Below are positions 1-7,079 of a stretch of DNA of 37,514 nucleotides, in pieces (the first letter of the stretch is position 1; the number at the start of each line of letters is the position of its first letter). The DNA comes from an uncultured Acetatifactor sp. (GTDB lineage Bacteria > Bacillota > Clostridia > Lachnospirales > Lachnospiraceae), in assembly GCA_947589505.1 (NCBI GenBank), contig CANQCF010000011.1, forward strand, positions 1 to 37,514. The letters run 5' to 3'. A program made the translations under genes and the position numbers. The notes under the pieces were generated by a model that saw only the letters and a list, made by a program, of their open reading frames with translations, had not been told where the DNA came from and ran no database searches.

Positions 1-1
1 C

Positions 2-172
2 ACATTAGAGGGCTTGGCGATTTATATAAATGAATCAGACTTGCCGGAAGAAATATACAAAAGCTGTGATATCAATTTTGCGATCAAGCAATTAGAACAG
101 TCCATCGAGGGTATCGGGCATATTGGATCCCTTTGTCTCCAGTTATCCATTATGTCAAAAATGCCACATTGA
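2..172 (+). CDS. C-terminal fragment of an unidentified protein (5' end outside window)
   Basis: An open frame runs from base 2 to a TGA at 170-172 and gives 56 residues beginning TLEGLAIYINESDLPEEIYK. Its codon use looks protein-like, but the DNA is more AT-rich than most of the window. I do not recognise a family. The strong plus-strand terminator 120 bases downstream (291-329) is consistent with a plus-strand gene ending here. The fragment is too short to assign a role and could also be a decayed gene remnant. Confidence 0.4.
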   Translation, partial: TLEGLAIYINESDLPEEIYKSCDINFAIKQLEQSIEGIGHIGSLCLQLSIMSKMPH

Positions 173-290
173 GCAGATCGCATAAAGTACGGTTGAACAA
201 GATCGCTGCGCCGCCGTGGCGGAGAGACTGAGGACTGCAGAGCAGAGGCTGTGAAACTGTGACAAAGGAATGATTGCCTGACATTGACGG

Positions 291-329
291 GGCTCCACTG
301 GTTTCTCGTGAAAACCAGCGGAGCTTTTT
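291..329 (+). terminator. Rho-independent terminator
   Basis: GCTCC-A-CTGGTTT (292-304) pairs with AAACCAG-C-GGAGC (312-324) around a 7-base loop, and five T residues follow. There is one internal A/C mismatch. It ends plus-strand transcription from the upstream partial gene. The stretch 173-290 between that gene and this hairpin shows nothing else I can support. Confidence 0.85.
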
Positions 330-415
330 GTACTCTGAAATGCAATTCAGACGGCCGATGCCGGATCATCTGAAAAATCTCACTTCTAAAATTTAGTAGT
401 TCGCACCATATTTTT

Positions 416-452
416 CCGATATTTCATAAAAGCTGCCGATATATAATAAAAG
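416..452 (+). promoter_or_regulatory. Tandem 17-bp direct repeat over the -10 region of the two-component operon
   Basis: CCGATATTTCATAAAAG (416-432) and CCGATATATAATAAAAG (436-452) match at 14 of 17 positions and start exactly 20 bp apart. The second copy contains the best -10 candidate, TATAAT at 442-447; I see no good -35. LytTR-type regulators typically bind direct repeats on one face of the helix, so this is a candidate autoregulatory site for the downstream regulator. The binding role is inference. Confidence 0.45.
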
Positions 453-486
453 GGGAAACTGCGCAAAAGAAAGGAAGCCAGAGTTT

Positions 487-1212
487 ATGAGGATCGCAGT
501 CTGCGATGATGATAAAGCGGCAAGGGAGCATATCGTTTCACTGATAAAAGAGCAGGAGGGCGGCGCCGAGATCACAGCCTTTGCAAGCGGGGAGGAATTA
601 TTAAAGGCGGGGGAAGATTTTGATATTACTTTCCTTGATGTGGAGATGAAGAACGTGTCAGGCCTTGACGCGGCAAGGCGGATCAGGCAGGCCCAGGAAA
701 AAGCGGGACGGGCAAAGAGCATCATCATCTTTGTGACGGGGTATGAAAAGTATGTGTACGACGCGTTTGACGTGTCGGCCTTTCAATACTTAGTAAAGCC
801 GCTAAAGAGGGAAAAGTTTGCCGCTGTTTTCAGGCGGGCCTGGAGAGAAGCGTCCGCCATGCAGGAACAGGAGAAAAAATATCTTTTTGTCAAAAATGCG
901 GGCGTACAGAAAAAAGTGTACCTCAAGGATATTTTTTACATTGAAAGCGCGGACAGAAAGGTCATTATCCATACCAAAACGGGGGTCATGGAAACCTATG
1001 GGAAAATGTACGAATGGGAGCAGGCGGCGGGCGGCAGCTTTTATCGCTGCCACAGGTGCTATCTTGTAAATATGGAAAATATCGCTTCCTATGGCACAGA
1101 GATGATCGAAGTTGTGAATGGAGAAAAGCTGCTCCTTGCGCAGAAGAAATATGCCGACTTCGTCAAGCAGTACATGAACTATGCTAAAAACGGAGGGATC
1201 GTCAATGTTTGA
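487..1212 (+). CDS. LytTR-family response regulator (AgrA/LytR-like)
   Basis: This 241-residue cytoplasmic transcription regulator has a receiver domain at about residues 1-120 and a LytTR DNA-binding domain at about 135-235. The receiver shows the acidic pair in CDDDKAA (residues 6-12), the phospho-acceptor Asp51 in FLDVEM and the conserved Lys104 in YLVKPL. The LytTR half includes IFYIESADRKVIIHT and the FYRCHRCYLVN stretch typical of the family. The start ATG follows AAGGAAG. The gene overlaps the histidine kinase by 8 bp, the usual arrangement of an AgrC/AgrA-like pair. The sequence does not show the regulated genes, and I found no agrD- or agrB-like gene nearby. It and its partner look somewhat more AT-rich than the genes downstream. 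Confidence 0.93.
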   Translation: MRIAVCDDDKAAREHIVSLIKEQEGGAEITAFASGEELLKAGEDFDITFLDVEMKNVSGLDAARRIRQAQEKAGRAKSIIIFVTGYEKYVYDAFDVSAFQYLVKPLKREKFAAVFRRAWREASAMQEQEKKYLFVKNAGVQKKVYLKDIFYIESADRKVIIHTKTGVMETYGKMYEWEQAAGGSFYRCHRCYLVNMENIASYGTEMIEVVNGEKLLLAQKKYADFVKQYMNYAKNGGIVNV

Positions 1213-2671
1213 ATGGTGTCTTCCTTTTGGCATTCGTCTGATCAACAGTATCCTTGGAAGTATTTATGCGGATAAATTTCTGAAAGCTAAAACATCCGGA
1301 AAGACAGCCCTGTTTGCATGGGCGATCCTCTCTTTTGTTCTGGAAAGTCTGATAGGCGAGCAGATCGACGCTGTATCTTCGTTCGGCATTATCCTGAAAG
1401 CCGCCGCCGACATGGTTATCGTTCTGTCCCTGCAAATGCTTTTGTATCAAAGGGATTTAGCCAAACAGTTTTTTGTCACGGTCAGTTTCATCGGCGGAAA
1501 AAAGATCATCATTTATATTGTCATGGTGATGGCTATCGGTTTCAATGATGCGGGCTGGAAATTTTTTGACGTTTTTTTGTCAAAAGGATGGATAGACAGT
1601 ATAGAGAAAGCTAAGAAGTGGACGGCGGCTTCCAGCGGGATCATTGGAGCAGTCACTCTTTTGGCGTATTTGCTTCTGCTTGCGGCATACCTTTCTGTCA
1701 TAGCGGTTAAATTTGTAAAAAAAGACTATCGGCTGCAGAAACATGAAAATGCGTTTCTGACGCTTCCGAGCATAGCGTCTCTGTGTATCGCCGTAACGCT
1801 GCAAATGATGATACTGTCCACAGAAAACGGTGTGACGGAAACAATATTTAAGAGAGTTCCCGCCACCCTGTTCTGGGTGCCGTTTATCTGTATCTTACTG
1901 CTGGGCGTGAATGTATCCTCTGTGATCCTTTTTCAAAAGATGGTGCTGTTAAATGAAGAAGAACGGAAACGGTCCATGTTGGAAAACCAGATCACGCAGA
2001 TGCAGCGGGAGATCACGGAAATACAGGATATCTATGCGGATATGCGGGGGCTGAAGCATGATATGAGAAGCCATCTGGAGAGCATAGCGGCAGTGATCGG
2101 CAGGACAGTCGGAAAAGAGCGGGAAGAACTGGACAGCTATATCGGGCAGATGGAGGAAACCGTGGGCAGGCTGGATTTTGCCTGTCAGACAGGAAATGCG
2201 ATCACGGATGTAATCCTGCACCGGAAAAAGCAGGAGGCGGAGAAACAAAACATTACCTTTGCGGCGGATTTTACGTATCCCGATAAAAAGCAGATCGATG
2301 TTTACGATATAGGTATTGTGTTGAATAACGCGCTGGAAAATGCGGTGGAGGCCGCGGGAAAAACGGAGGGAGAGAAAAGGATCAGTGTGCGTTCCTATCA
2401 AAAAGGAAGCCTGTTTTTTATTGAGGTTGAGAATAGTTTTTCCGGGAGTCTTACGATGGACAGGGAAACAGGTCTGCCGGTCAGCAGCAAGGAGGACAGG
2501 CGGCTCCATGGCCTGGGAATGGAAAATATCAAAAGGTGCGCCAGGAAGTATAAGGGAGATATTGACATTGCCATAAAGGAGACGGAGGGAGAAAAAGTTT
2601 TTGTTCTCTCGGTTATGATGTATGAGAAGACGTTCACACACGAAAAACCGCAGAACACGTCATATCTATGA
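1205..2671 (+). CDS. GHKL-type sensor histidine kinase (AgrC-like)
   Basis: This 488-residue membrane sensor kinase has about six hydrophobic segments in residues 1-260, then a coiled stretch and a DHp-like region with phospho-acceptor His in LKHDMRSHL. A GHKL ATPase domain follows, with N box NNALENAVEA and G box HGLGMENIKRC. It is the likely partner of the LytTR regulator. An in-frame ATG at 1181 exists, but ATG 1205 is preferred because GGAGG at 1192-1196 sits 8 bases before it. The 8-bp overlap with the regulator suggests translational coupling. The ligand is unknown. AgrC relatives sense cyclic peptides, but no peptide gene is visible here. Confidence 0.92.
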   Translation: MFEWCLPFGIRLINSILGSIYADKFLKAKTSGKTALFAWAILSFVLESLIGEQIDAVSSFGIILKAAADMVIVLSLQMLLYQRDLAKQFFVTVSFIGGKKIIIYIVMVMAIGFNDAGWKFFDVFLSKGWIDSIEKAKKWTAASSGIIGAVTLLAYLLLLAAYLSVIAVKFVKKDYRLQKHENAFLTLPSIASLCIAVTLQMMILSTENGVTETIFKRVPATLFWVPFICILLLGVNVSSVILFQKMVLLNEEERKRSMLENQITQMQREITEIQDIYADMRGLKHDMRSHLESIAAVIGRTVGKEREELDSYIGQMEETVGRLDFACQTGNAITDVILHRKKQEAEKQNITFAADFTYPDKKQIDVYDIGIVLNNALENAVEAAGKTEGEKRISVRSYQKGSLFFIEVENSFSGSLTMDRETGLPVSSKEDRRLHGLGMENIKRCARKYKGDIDIAIKETEGEKVFVLSVMMYEKTFTHEKPQNTSYL

Positions 2672-2734
2672 AGAATAGCAGCGATTAAAATGAATTGTAG
2701 AAAACGGTTGAAATATGATGTCGGAAAAGAAAGA

Positions 2735-2774
2735 GCGAAAATAAAAATGCCTATCCTGTCTGCACAGGATAGGC
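2735..2774 (-). terminator. Terminator of the uxuAB operon
   Basis: GCCTATCCTGT (2749-2759) and ACAGGATAGGC (2764-2774) form a perfect 11-bp stem with a 4-base loop. Read on the minus strand the stem is followed by ATTTTTATTTT, a good U tract. It ends minus-strand transcription from uxuB. On the plus strand the stem lacks a U tract, but it lies just after the histidine kinase and may act weakly there. Confidence 0.75.
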
Positions 2775-2866
2775 GGTGTCCGTAAGGACATTTAACCATC
2801 TGGGAGCATCCACTTTGGAGTGGGTGCTGCAGGTCAGCTTATGAAAATGACTTGTCGTGTTCCGGT

Positions 2867-4483
2867 TTATCTGACATATTTCCTCAGCGTATTCTCCACG
2901 GCGCCGATTCCGCTGGAGAGCTCTTCAAAATAGCTCTTTACCAGGTCCGACATGCCGATGGCGGTCAGATCCACGCCGAAGATCTTCTCGTTCTGAAGGA
3001 GCGCGTCCAGCCGGGAGAGATCCTTGGGAGCGGCGGAGAGTTCATAACCCGCCACGCAGGGCGTCACAGTCTCCAGCAGGGGATCGGGGCTCAGGGTGAA
3101 AGGATTGCCCAGGTCGTCCACGGCCATCAGATAGCGGAGCCACCCTGCGAAGACGAGAGGTATGAGCTTTAAGGTTTTGACGTCCAGATCGCTGCGCTTC
3201 TCATAGGCTTTGATGGTCTCGCCGAAGCGGATCGCCAGTTTCTGAGAGGTGTCGGTGGCGATGCGCTGTGGAGTGTCCGGCATGAACGGGTTGGGGATGC
3301 GGATGTTCACCACAGCGTCGATGAAATCTTTGGGCCGGATGATCCCGGGGTCCACTACCACGGGAAGGCCCTCCACATATCCCACAGTCTCCACAAACTT
3401 CTTCAGGAGCGGGTTCTTCATCTCGTCGGAGATGAGGGTGTAGCCCAGAAGGCAGCCGTAGATGGCGAGGGTGGTGTGCAGAGGATTCAGGCAGGTGCAG
3501 ACCTTCATCTTTTCCACCTTGTCCACGGTCTCGCGGTCGGTAAAGATGATGCCGCCCTTGTCGATGGGGGGCCTGCCCGCCGGGAAAGCGTCCTCGATGA
3601 CAAGATACTCACATTCCTCCGCGTTGACGAAGGGAGCGATGTAGGTGTTTTTGGAAGTGATCACGGGCTCCAGGTCTTCCATGCCGTCCTCCCGGAGCAT
3701 TTCTTCCACTTTGGCGTCCGGTCTCGGCGTGATCTTGTCGATCATGCTCCAGGGGAAGGACACCTTGGTTTTATCGTTCACATAGTTCAGAAAACCTTTT
3801 TCCGCGAGGCCCGCTTCGCACCATTTCTCCGCGAAGGCGTTCACAGCGGCATACAACTTGTCGCCGTTGTGGGAGCAGTTGTCCATGCTGACCATGGCGA
3901 TGGGGAGCTGCCCCGCGAGATATCTCGTATAAAGCAGGGAGACCACCTTGCCCAGGTAGCTGCCAGGCTTTTCCGGGCCTTTTTCATAATCCTCTGCCAC
4001 GGCGGGAAGGAGCTCGCCCTTGCCGTTTACCAGGCTGTAACCCTTCTCGGTGATGGTGAAGCTGGCCATCTGCAGGGAGGGATTTCGGAAGATCTCCTTC
4101 AGGCGGTCGTACTGCTCCCGATTGTCGGAATCCAGGATCAGGGATTCCATGATGCTTCCCACCACGGTCTTTTCCACGGTGCCGGAGGCCTTCAGAGTGG
4201 CCAGGAGGCTTAGGTTGTCGTGGGGTCGGTTGCTCTTTTCGATGATTTCATAGTCGTACCCTTCTGCGGCGATCAGGCCCACGTCCAGGACGCCCTGGTT
4301 TAAGAGGTTCTGTACCACGTTCGCCTGAAAGGCGCGGAAGATGTTCCCGGCCCCGAAGTGGATCCAGACGGGCCTCTCATAAGTGTTTTTCTTCACAGTG
4401 TCATAGTCAAAAGAAGGGAGACGGTAACCGGCCTTTTCGAAATCGGCTTTTCCCTCCCGGATTCCCTGTAATGTCAGTTTCAT
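2867..4483 (-). CDS. uxuB: Fructuronate reductase / mannitol dehydrogenase family oxidoreductase
   Basis: This 538-residue cytoplasmic protein of the long-chain mannitol dehydrogenase family most likely reduces D-fructuronate to D-mannonate with NADH. The N-terminal Rossmann part contains WIHFGAGNIFRAFQANV (about residues 41-57). The second domain holds the family's active-site region, with Lys and Asn near VSMDNCSHNGDK, followed by KVCTCLNPLHT and a helical C-terminus. GGGAGG lies 8 bases before the ATG. It is the second gene of an operon 48 bp behind uxuA, the mannonate dehydratase, which makes fructuronate reductase more likely than mannitol or tagaturonate specificity. Length fits Firmicute members. 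Confidence 0.9.
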   Translation of the reverse strand: MKLTLQGIREGKADFEKAGYRLPSFDYDTVKKNTYERPVWIHFGAGNIFRAFQANVVQNLLNQGVLDVGLIAAEGYDYEIIEKSNRPHDNLSLLATLKASGTVEKTVVGSIMESLILDSDNREQYDRLKEIFRNPSLQMASFTITEKGYSLVNGKGELLPAVAEDYEKGPEKPGSYLGKVVSLLYTRYLAGQLPIAMVSMDNCSHNGDKLYAAVNAFAEKWCEAGLAEKGFLNYVNDKTKVSFPWSMIDKITPRPDAKVEEMLREDGMEDLEPVITSKNTYIAPFVNAEECEYLVIEDAFPAGRPPIDKGGIIFTDRETVDKVEKMKVCTCLNPLHTTLAIYGCLLGYTLISDEMKNPLLKKFVETVGYVEGLPVVVDPGIIRPKDFIDAVVNIRIPNPFMPDTPQRIATDTSQKLAIRFGETIKAYEKRSDLDVKTLKLIPLVFAGWLRYLMAVDDLGNPFTLSPDPLLETVTPCVAGYELSAAPKDLSRLDALLQNEKIFGVDLTAIGMSDLVKSYFEELSSGIGAVENTLRKYVR

Positions 4484-4531
4484 AGCGATACCTCCCGTGC
4501 GGATTGCACCTATTTTTTATGTGTTTTGTCT

Positions 4532-5605
4532 TTACGCCCTTTTGTGCTGCTTGTCGATGGCCTCCCAGAGACCGTTTAAGTAAGTCGCTCCCAAAGCTCT
4601 GTCGTAGAGCCCGTACCCCGGCATGGCTACCTCGTCCCAGATCATGCGTCCGTGGTCGGGACGGATGGGGCCGGTGAAGCCGATGTCATAGAGGGCCAGC
4701 ATGATCTCGTACATATCGAAGGTGCCGTCGCTGGAAAGGTGGGCGGATTCCTCGAAGTCCGTGGGAGAGTTGAACTTCAGGTTGCGCACATGGGCGAAGT
4801 GGATGCGGCCCTTTAAGGAGCGGATCATGTCGGGGAGATCGTTTTCCAGATTCGTGCCGTAGGAGCCGGAGCAGAAGGTCACGCCGTTGTGCGGGTTGTC
4901 CACCATCTTCATCATGCGGAGGATGTTCGCCTTGTTGATGATGATGCGGGGCAGTCCGAACACGCTCCAGGCGGGATCGTCGGGATGGATCGCCATGTTG
5001 ATGTCATATTTGTCGCAGACGGGCATGATGCGCTCCAGGAAGTATTTCAGGTTCGCAAAGAGCTTCTCGTCGTCCACGTCCTTATACATCTCGAACAGTT
5101 CCTTGATGTGGGCCATGCGCTCGGGCTCCCAGCCGGGAAGGATCGCGCCGTTGGCGTCGCCGCTGATGGAGGCGAACATATCCTCGGGATTTAAGGCGTC
5201 CACAGCTTCCTGAGTGTAGGCCAGAACGGTGGAGCCGTCGGGGCGCACCCTTGCCAGCTCGGTCCGGGTCCAGTCAAACACGGGCATGAAGTTGTAGCAC
5301 ACCAGATGGATGTCCGCCTGGCCGAGACGCTCCAGGGTGGTGATATAGTTGTCGATGTACTTGTCACGGTCGGGGGTCCCTACCTTGATGGCGTCGTGGA
5401 TATTCACGCTCTCGATGCCCGCCAGCTTCAGGCCGGCGTCCTCGATCTCTTTCTTCAGCGCCAGGATATCCTCCGTTTCCCAGACCTCTCCGGGAGCGGT
5501 GCCGTACAGGGTGGAGATCACTCCTGTGACGCCGGGGATCTGCCGGATCTGTTTTAAGGTGACGGTGTCGTACTTGCTGCCATACCAGCGCAATGTCATC
5601 TGCAT
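4532..5605 (-). CDS. uxuA: D-mannonate dehydratase
   Basis: This 357-residue TIM-barrel enzyme dehydrates D-mannonate to 2-keto-3-deoxy-D-gluconate in glucuronate breakdown. Family features include the start MQMTLRWYGSKYDTVTL, NMAIHPDDP around the metal-binding region, and FCSGSYGT and HFAHVRN near the active site. The frame is open to an upstream start at 5662. I chose ATG 5605 because GGAGG precedes it by 8 bases and the protein then starts as family members do; the extra 19 residues would cover the leader and operator. It is the first gene of uxuA-uxuB and is likely controlled by a FadR-type GntR repressor through the operator at 5623-5635. No such regulator lies in this window. Confidence 0.93.
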   Translation of the reverse strand: MQMTLRWYGSKYDTVTLKQIRQIPGVTGVISTLYGTAPGEVWETEDILALKKEIEDAGLKLAGIESVNIHDAIKVGTPDRDKYIDNYITTLERLGQADIHLVCYNFMPVFDWTRTELARVRPDGSTVLAYTQEAVDALNPEDMFASISGDANGAILPGWEPERMAHIKELFEMYKDVDDEKLFANLKYFLERIMPVCDKYDINMAIHPDDPAWSVFGLPRIIINKANILRMMKMVDNPHNGVTFCSGSYGTNLENDLPDMIRSLKGRIHFAHVRNLKFNSPTDFEESAHLSSDGTFDMYEIMLALYDIGFTGPIRPDHGRMIWDEVAMPGYGLYDRALGATYLNGLWEAIDKQHKRA

Positions 5606-5622
5606 AAAATTGCCCTCCAATC

Positions 5623-5635
5623 TTGGTTTTACCAA
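5623..5635. promoter_or_regulatory. FadR-type GntR operator (UxuR/ExuR-like) in the uxuA leader
   Basis: TTGGT-TTT-ACCAA is a perfect 5-bp inverted repeat with a 3-bp centre. It lies 18-30 bases upstream of the uxuA ATG. FadR-subfamily GntR regulators bind TGGTnnnACCA, and the E. coli hexuronate repressors UxuR and ExuR use a closely related site. Binding here is inference from motif and context. Confidence 0.6.
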
Positions 5636-5687
5636 TTTTGTATGAAATTCCTGTTTTCTCACAGACCGAAAAACTTATCTTAATTTT

Positions 5688-5693
5688 AGTATA
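5688..5693 (-). promoter_or_regulatory. Candidate -10 element for uxuAB
   Basis: Minus-strand TATACT is about 85 bases before the uxuA ATG, in an AT-rich intergenic stretch. The hexamer 17 bases upstream (TTCCCT) is a poor -35, so a positive regulator or another promoter is possible. If used, the GntR operator would lie in the transcribed leader as a roadblock. Confidence 0.3.
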
Positions 5694-5773
5694 CTCCAAA
5701 ACAGATTTCCAGGGAAAGTGCAGAAATTGCTGAAAAACATGTAAAAGTTGCTGTCTGAACTGTTTGAAAAGCA

Positions 5774-5802
5774 TTGACAGGGGGTTTTGAAATCTCTAAA
5801 AT
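5774..5802 (+). promoter_or_regulatory. Strong vegetative promoter of the PepSY gene
   Basis: TTGACA (5774-5779) and TAAAAT (5797-5802) are separated by 17 bases, a near-consensus sigma-A promoter. Transcription would begin near 5809, leaving a leader of about 100 bases. This argues against the in-frame TTG at 5814 as a start codon. Confidence 0.75.
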
Positions 5803-5906
5803 GAAATTGAAATTTGAAAGTGATATCGAAAAATATAGTTCTTCCGGGGCACGGACAGAACCTGTCTGGTTTCGGTGAACGGAAAGAGAGGGAAAAGATA
5901 AAGGCC

Positions 5907-6902
5907 ATGAAAAAATTATTCAGCACACCGAAGAGAGCTGTGATCACAACCCTCTGTATTGTATTTCTTGTACTTGCTGCCGCAGCGGCAGCAGTCTGGG
6001 CGGTCAGGAGCAGTCAGATCAGCCGGTCGGAGGCGATCGCCGCCGCCCTTGCGGACGCGGGCCTGAAGGAGTCCGAGGTTTCGGCCCTGCGCGCCAGACT
6101 GGAATTTGACGACGGCCGGTTTCAGTACGAGGTGGAGTTCTACTGTGATGGCGTGACATACGAGTACGCGGTCCAGGCGAAGGACGGGGACATCATCTCC
6201 CGGGATATCGAGGGAGGAAGCGCTTTGGGACGAAGCGGGCAGGGAGATCCCTCGGGGAAAGAAAACACCGGCGGGCAGAAGGCCCCCATAGGGCAGGACG
6301 GTCCGGCGGAGGGGCAGGCTCCCGCGGAACAGGACGGTCCGGCGGAGGGGCAGGCTCCCGCGGGACAGAGAGATCCGGCGGATCCAGGAAAACCCGGGGA
6401 CAGCCAGTCGGAAAGCGTGTGCAGCCTGCCGACGGCCCAGGAGCTCTCTCTGGAGGAGGCAAAAGCTCAGGCTTTGGCGGATGCGGGTCTGACAGAGTCG
6501 GAAGTCACCTTTACGAAAGAAAGACTGGACTATGACGACGGCGTGAGGGTGTATGACATCGAATTTTATACTTCCGACGCGGAATATGAGTATGAGATCA
6601 ACGCTTCCGACGGGTCGGTACACAGTAAAAGCACAGAAACCTTTTCTGCTGGACAGGGCTCCGGGAACGGCGGCGCGGGTGGTTTGAAAGAAGGGGATAT
6701 CGGAGCGGAGCGCGCGAAAGAGATCGCGCTGGAACACGCGGGCCTGACGGAGAGCGACGTGCGGTTCGTCAAGGCGGAGCTGGACCGGGACGACAGAATT
6801 GTTAAATATGAAATTGAGTTTTATGCAGGCATGACAGAGTATAGCTATGAGATCGACGCGGTTTCGGGGGAAATCCTGGAATATGATGTGGACAGGGACT
6901 GA
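5907..6902 (+). CDS. Membrane-anchored protein with three PepSY domains
   Basis: This 331-residue protein has an uncleaved signal-anchor or signal peptide at about residues 11-33. Three PepSY-like domains follow at about 38-102, 178-240 and 265-328. Each has the pattern of an AxxxAL-xxAGLxESEV helix, then a D-D-G turn and a YEIEFY-xxxxEYxYEI strand pair. Between the first and second lies a Pro/Gly/Glu/Gln-rich linker (103-177) with two copies of GPAEGQAPA. PepSY domains often occur in secreted or membrane proteins and in protease propeptides, so a cell-surface role is likely but the partner is unknown. The start ATG 5907 is chosen because the promoter start point lies near 5809 and the resulting protein begins with MKKLF and a hydrophobic segment. 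Confidence 0.85.
   Translation: MKKLFSTPKRAVITTLCIVFLVLAAAAAAVWAVRSSQISRSEAIAAALADAGLKESEVSALRARLEFDDGRFQYEVEFYCDGVTYEYAVQAKDGDIISRDIEGGSALGRSGQGDPSGKENTGGQKAPIGQDGPAEGQAPAEQDGPAEGQAPAGQRDPADPGKPGDSQSESVCSLPTAQELSLEEAKAQALADAGLTESEVTFTKERLDYDDGVRVYDIEFYTSDAEYEYEINASDGSVHSKSTETFSAGQGSGNGGAGGLKEGDIGAERAKEIALEHAGLTESDVRFVKAELDRDDRIVKYEIEFYAGMTEYSYEIDAVSGEILEYDVDRD
6294..6365 (+). repeat. 36-bp in-frame tandem repeat (two copies) in the PepSY linker
   Basis: Two adjacent 36-bp units (6294-6329 and 6330-6365) are nearly identical and encode a 12-residue unit containing GPAEGQAPA. They lie in the flexible linker between PepSY domains 1 and 2, where copy-number change would only alter spacer length. 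Confidence 0.85.
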
Positions 6903-7021
6903 CGCGGCAGAATTGACTGCGGACGGATCAGCCCTGGATAGAGACTGCCCCTTACGGGAATCAGGCGGCTTCCTTTTTGGCTGGCGGACAGGCGGTGGAA
7001 AACCGGTTCGCCCCAAAGGGG

Positions 7022-7051
7022 GCCGCCTGCTGCCGTGATGCGGCTTTTTTT
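7022..7051 (+). terminator. Terminator after the PepSY gene
   Basis: GCCGC (7022-7026) can pair with GCGGC (7040-7044), or GCCG (7032-7035) with CGGC (7041-7044); seven T residues follow. A longer outer pairing of CAGGCGG with CCGCCTG upstream may extend the structure. It ends plus-strand transcription before the convergent SpoIID-domain gene. Confidence 0.6.
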
Positions 7052-7079
7052 GCGGCCCCGAAACTAACGTCGATCCATG

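Noticed and set aside
22..369. 115-codon minus-strand frame at the window start
   Set aside because: It crosses the plus-strand terminator and overlaps the better plus-strand fragment; no family is recognised.
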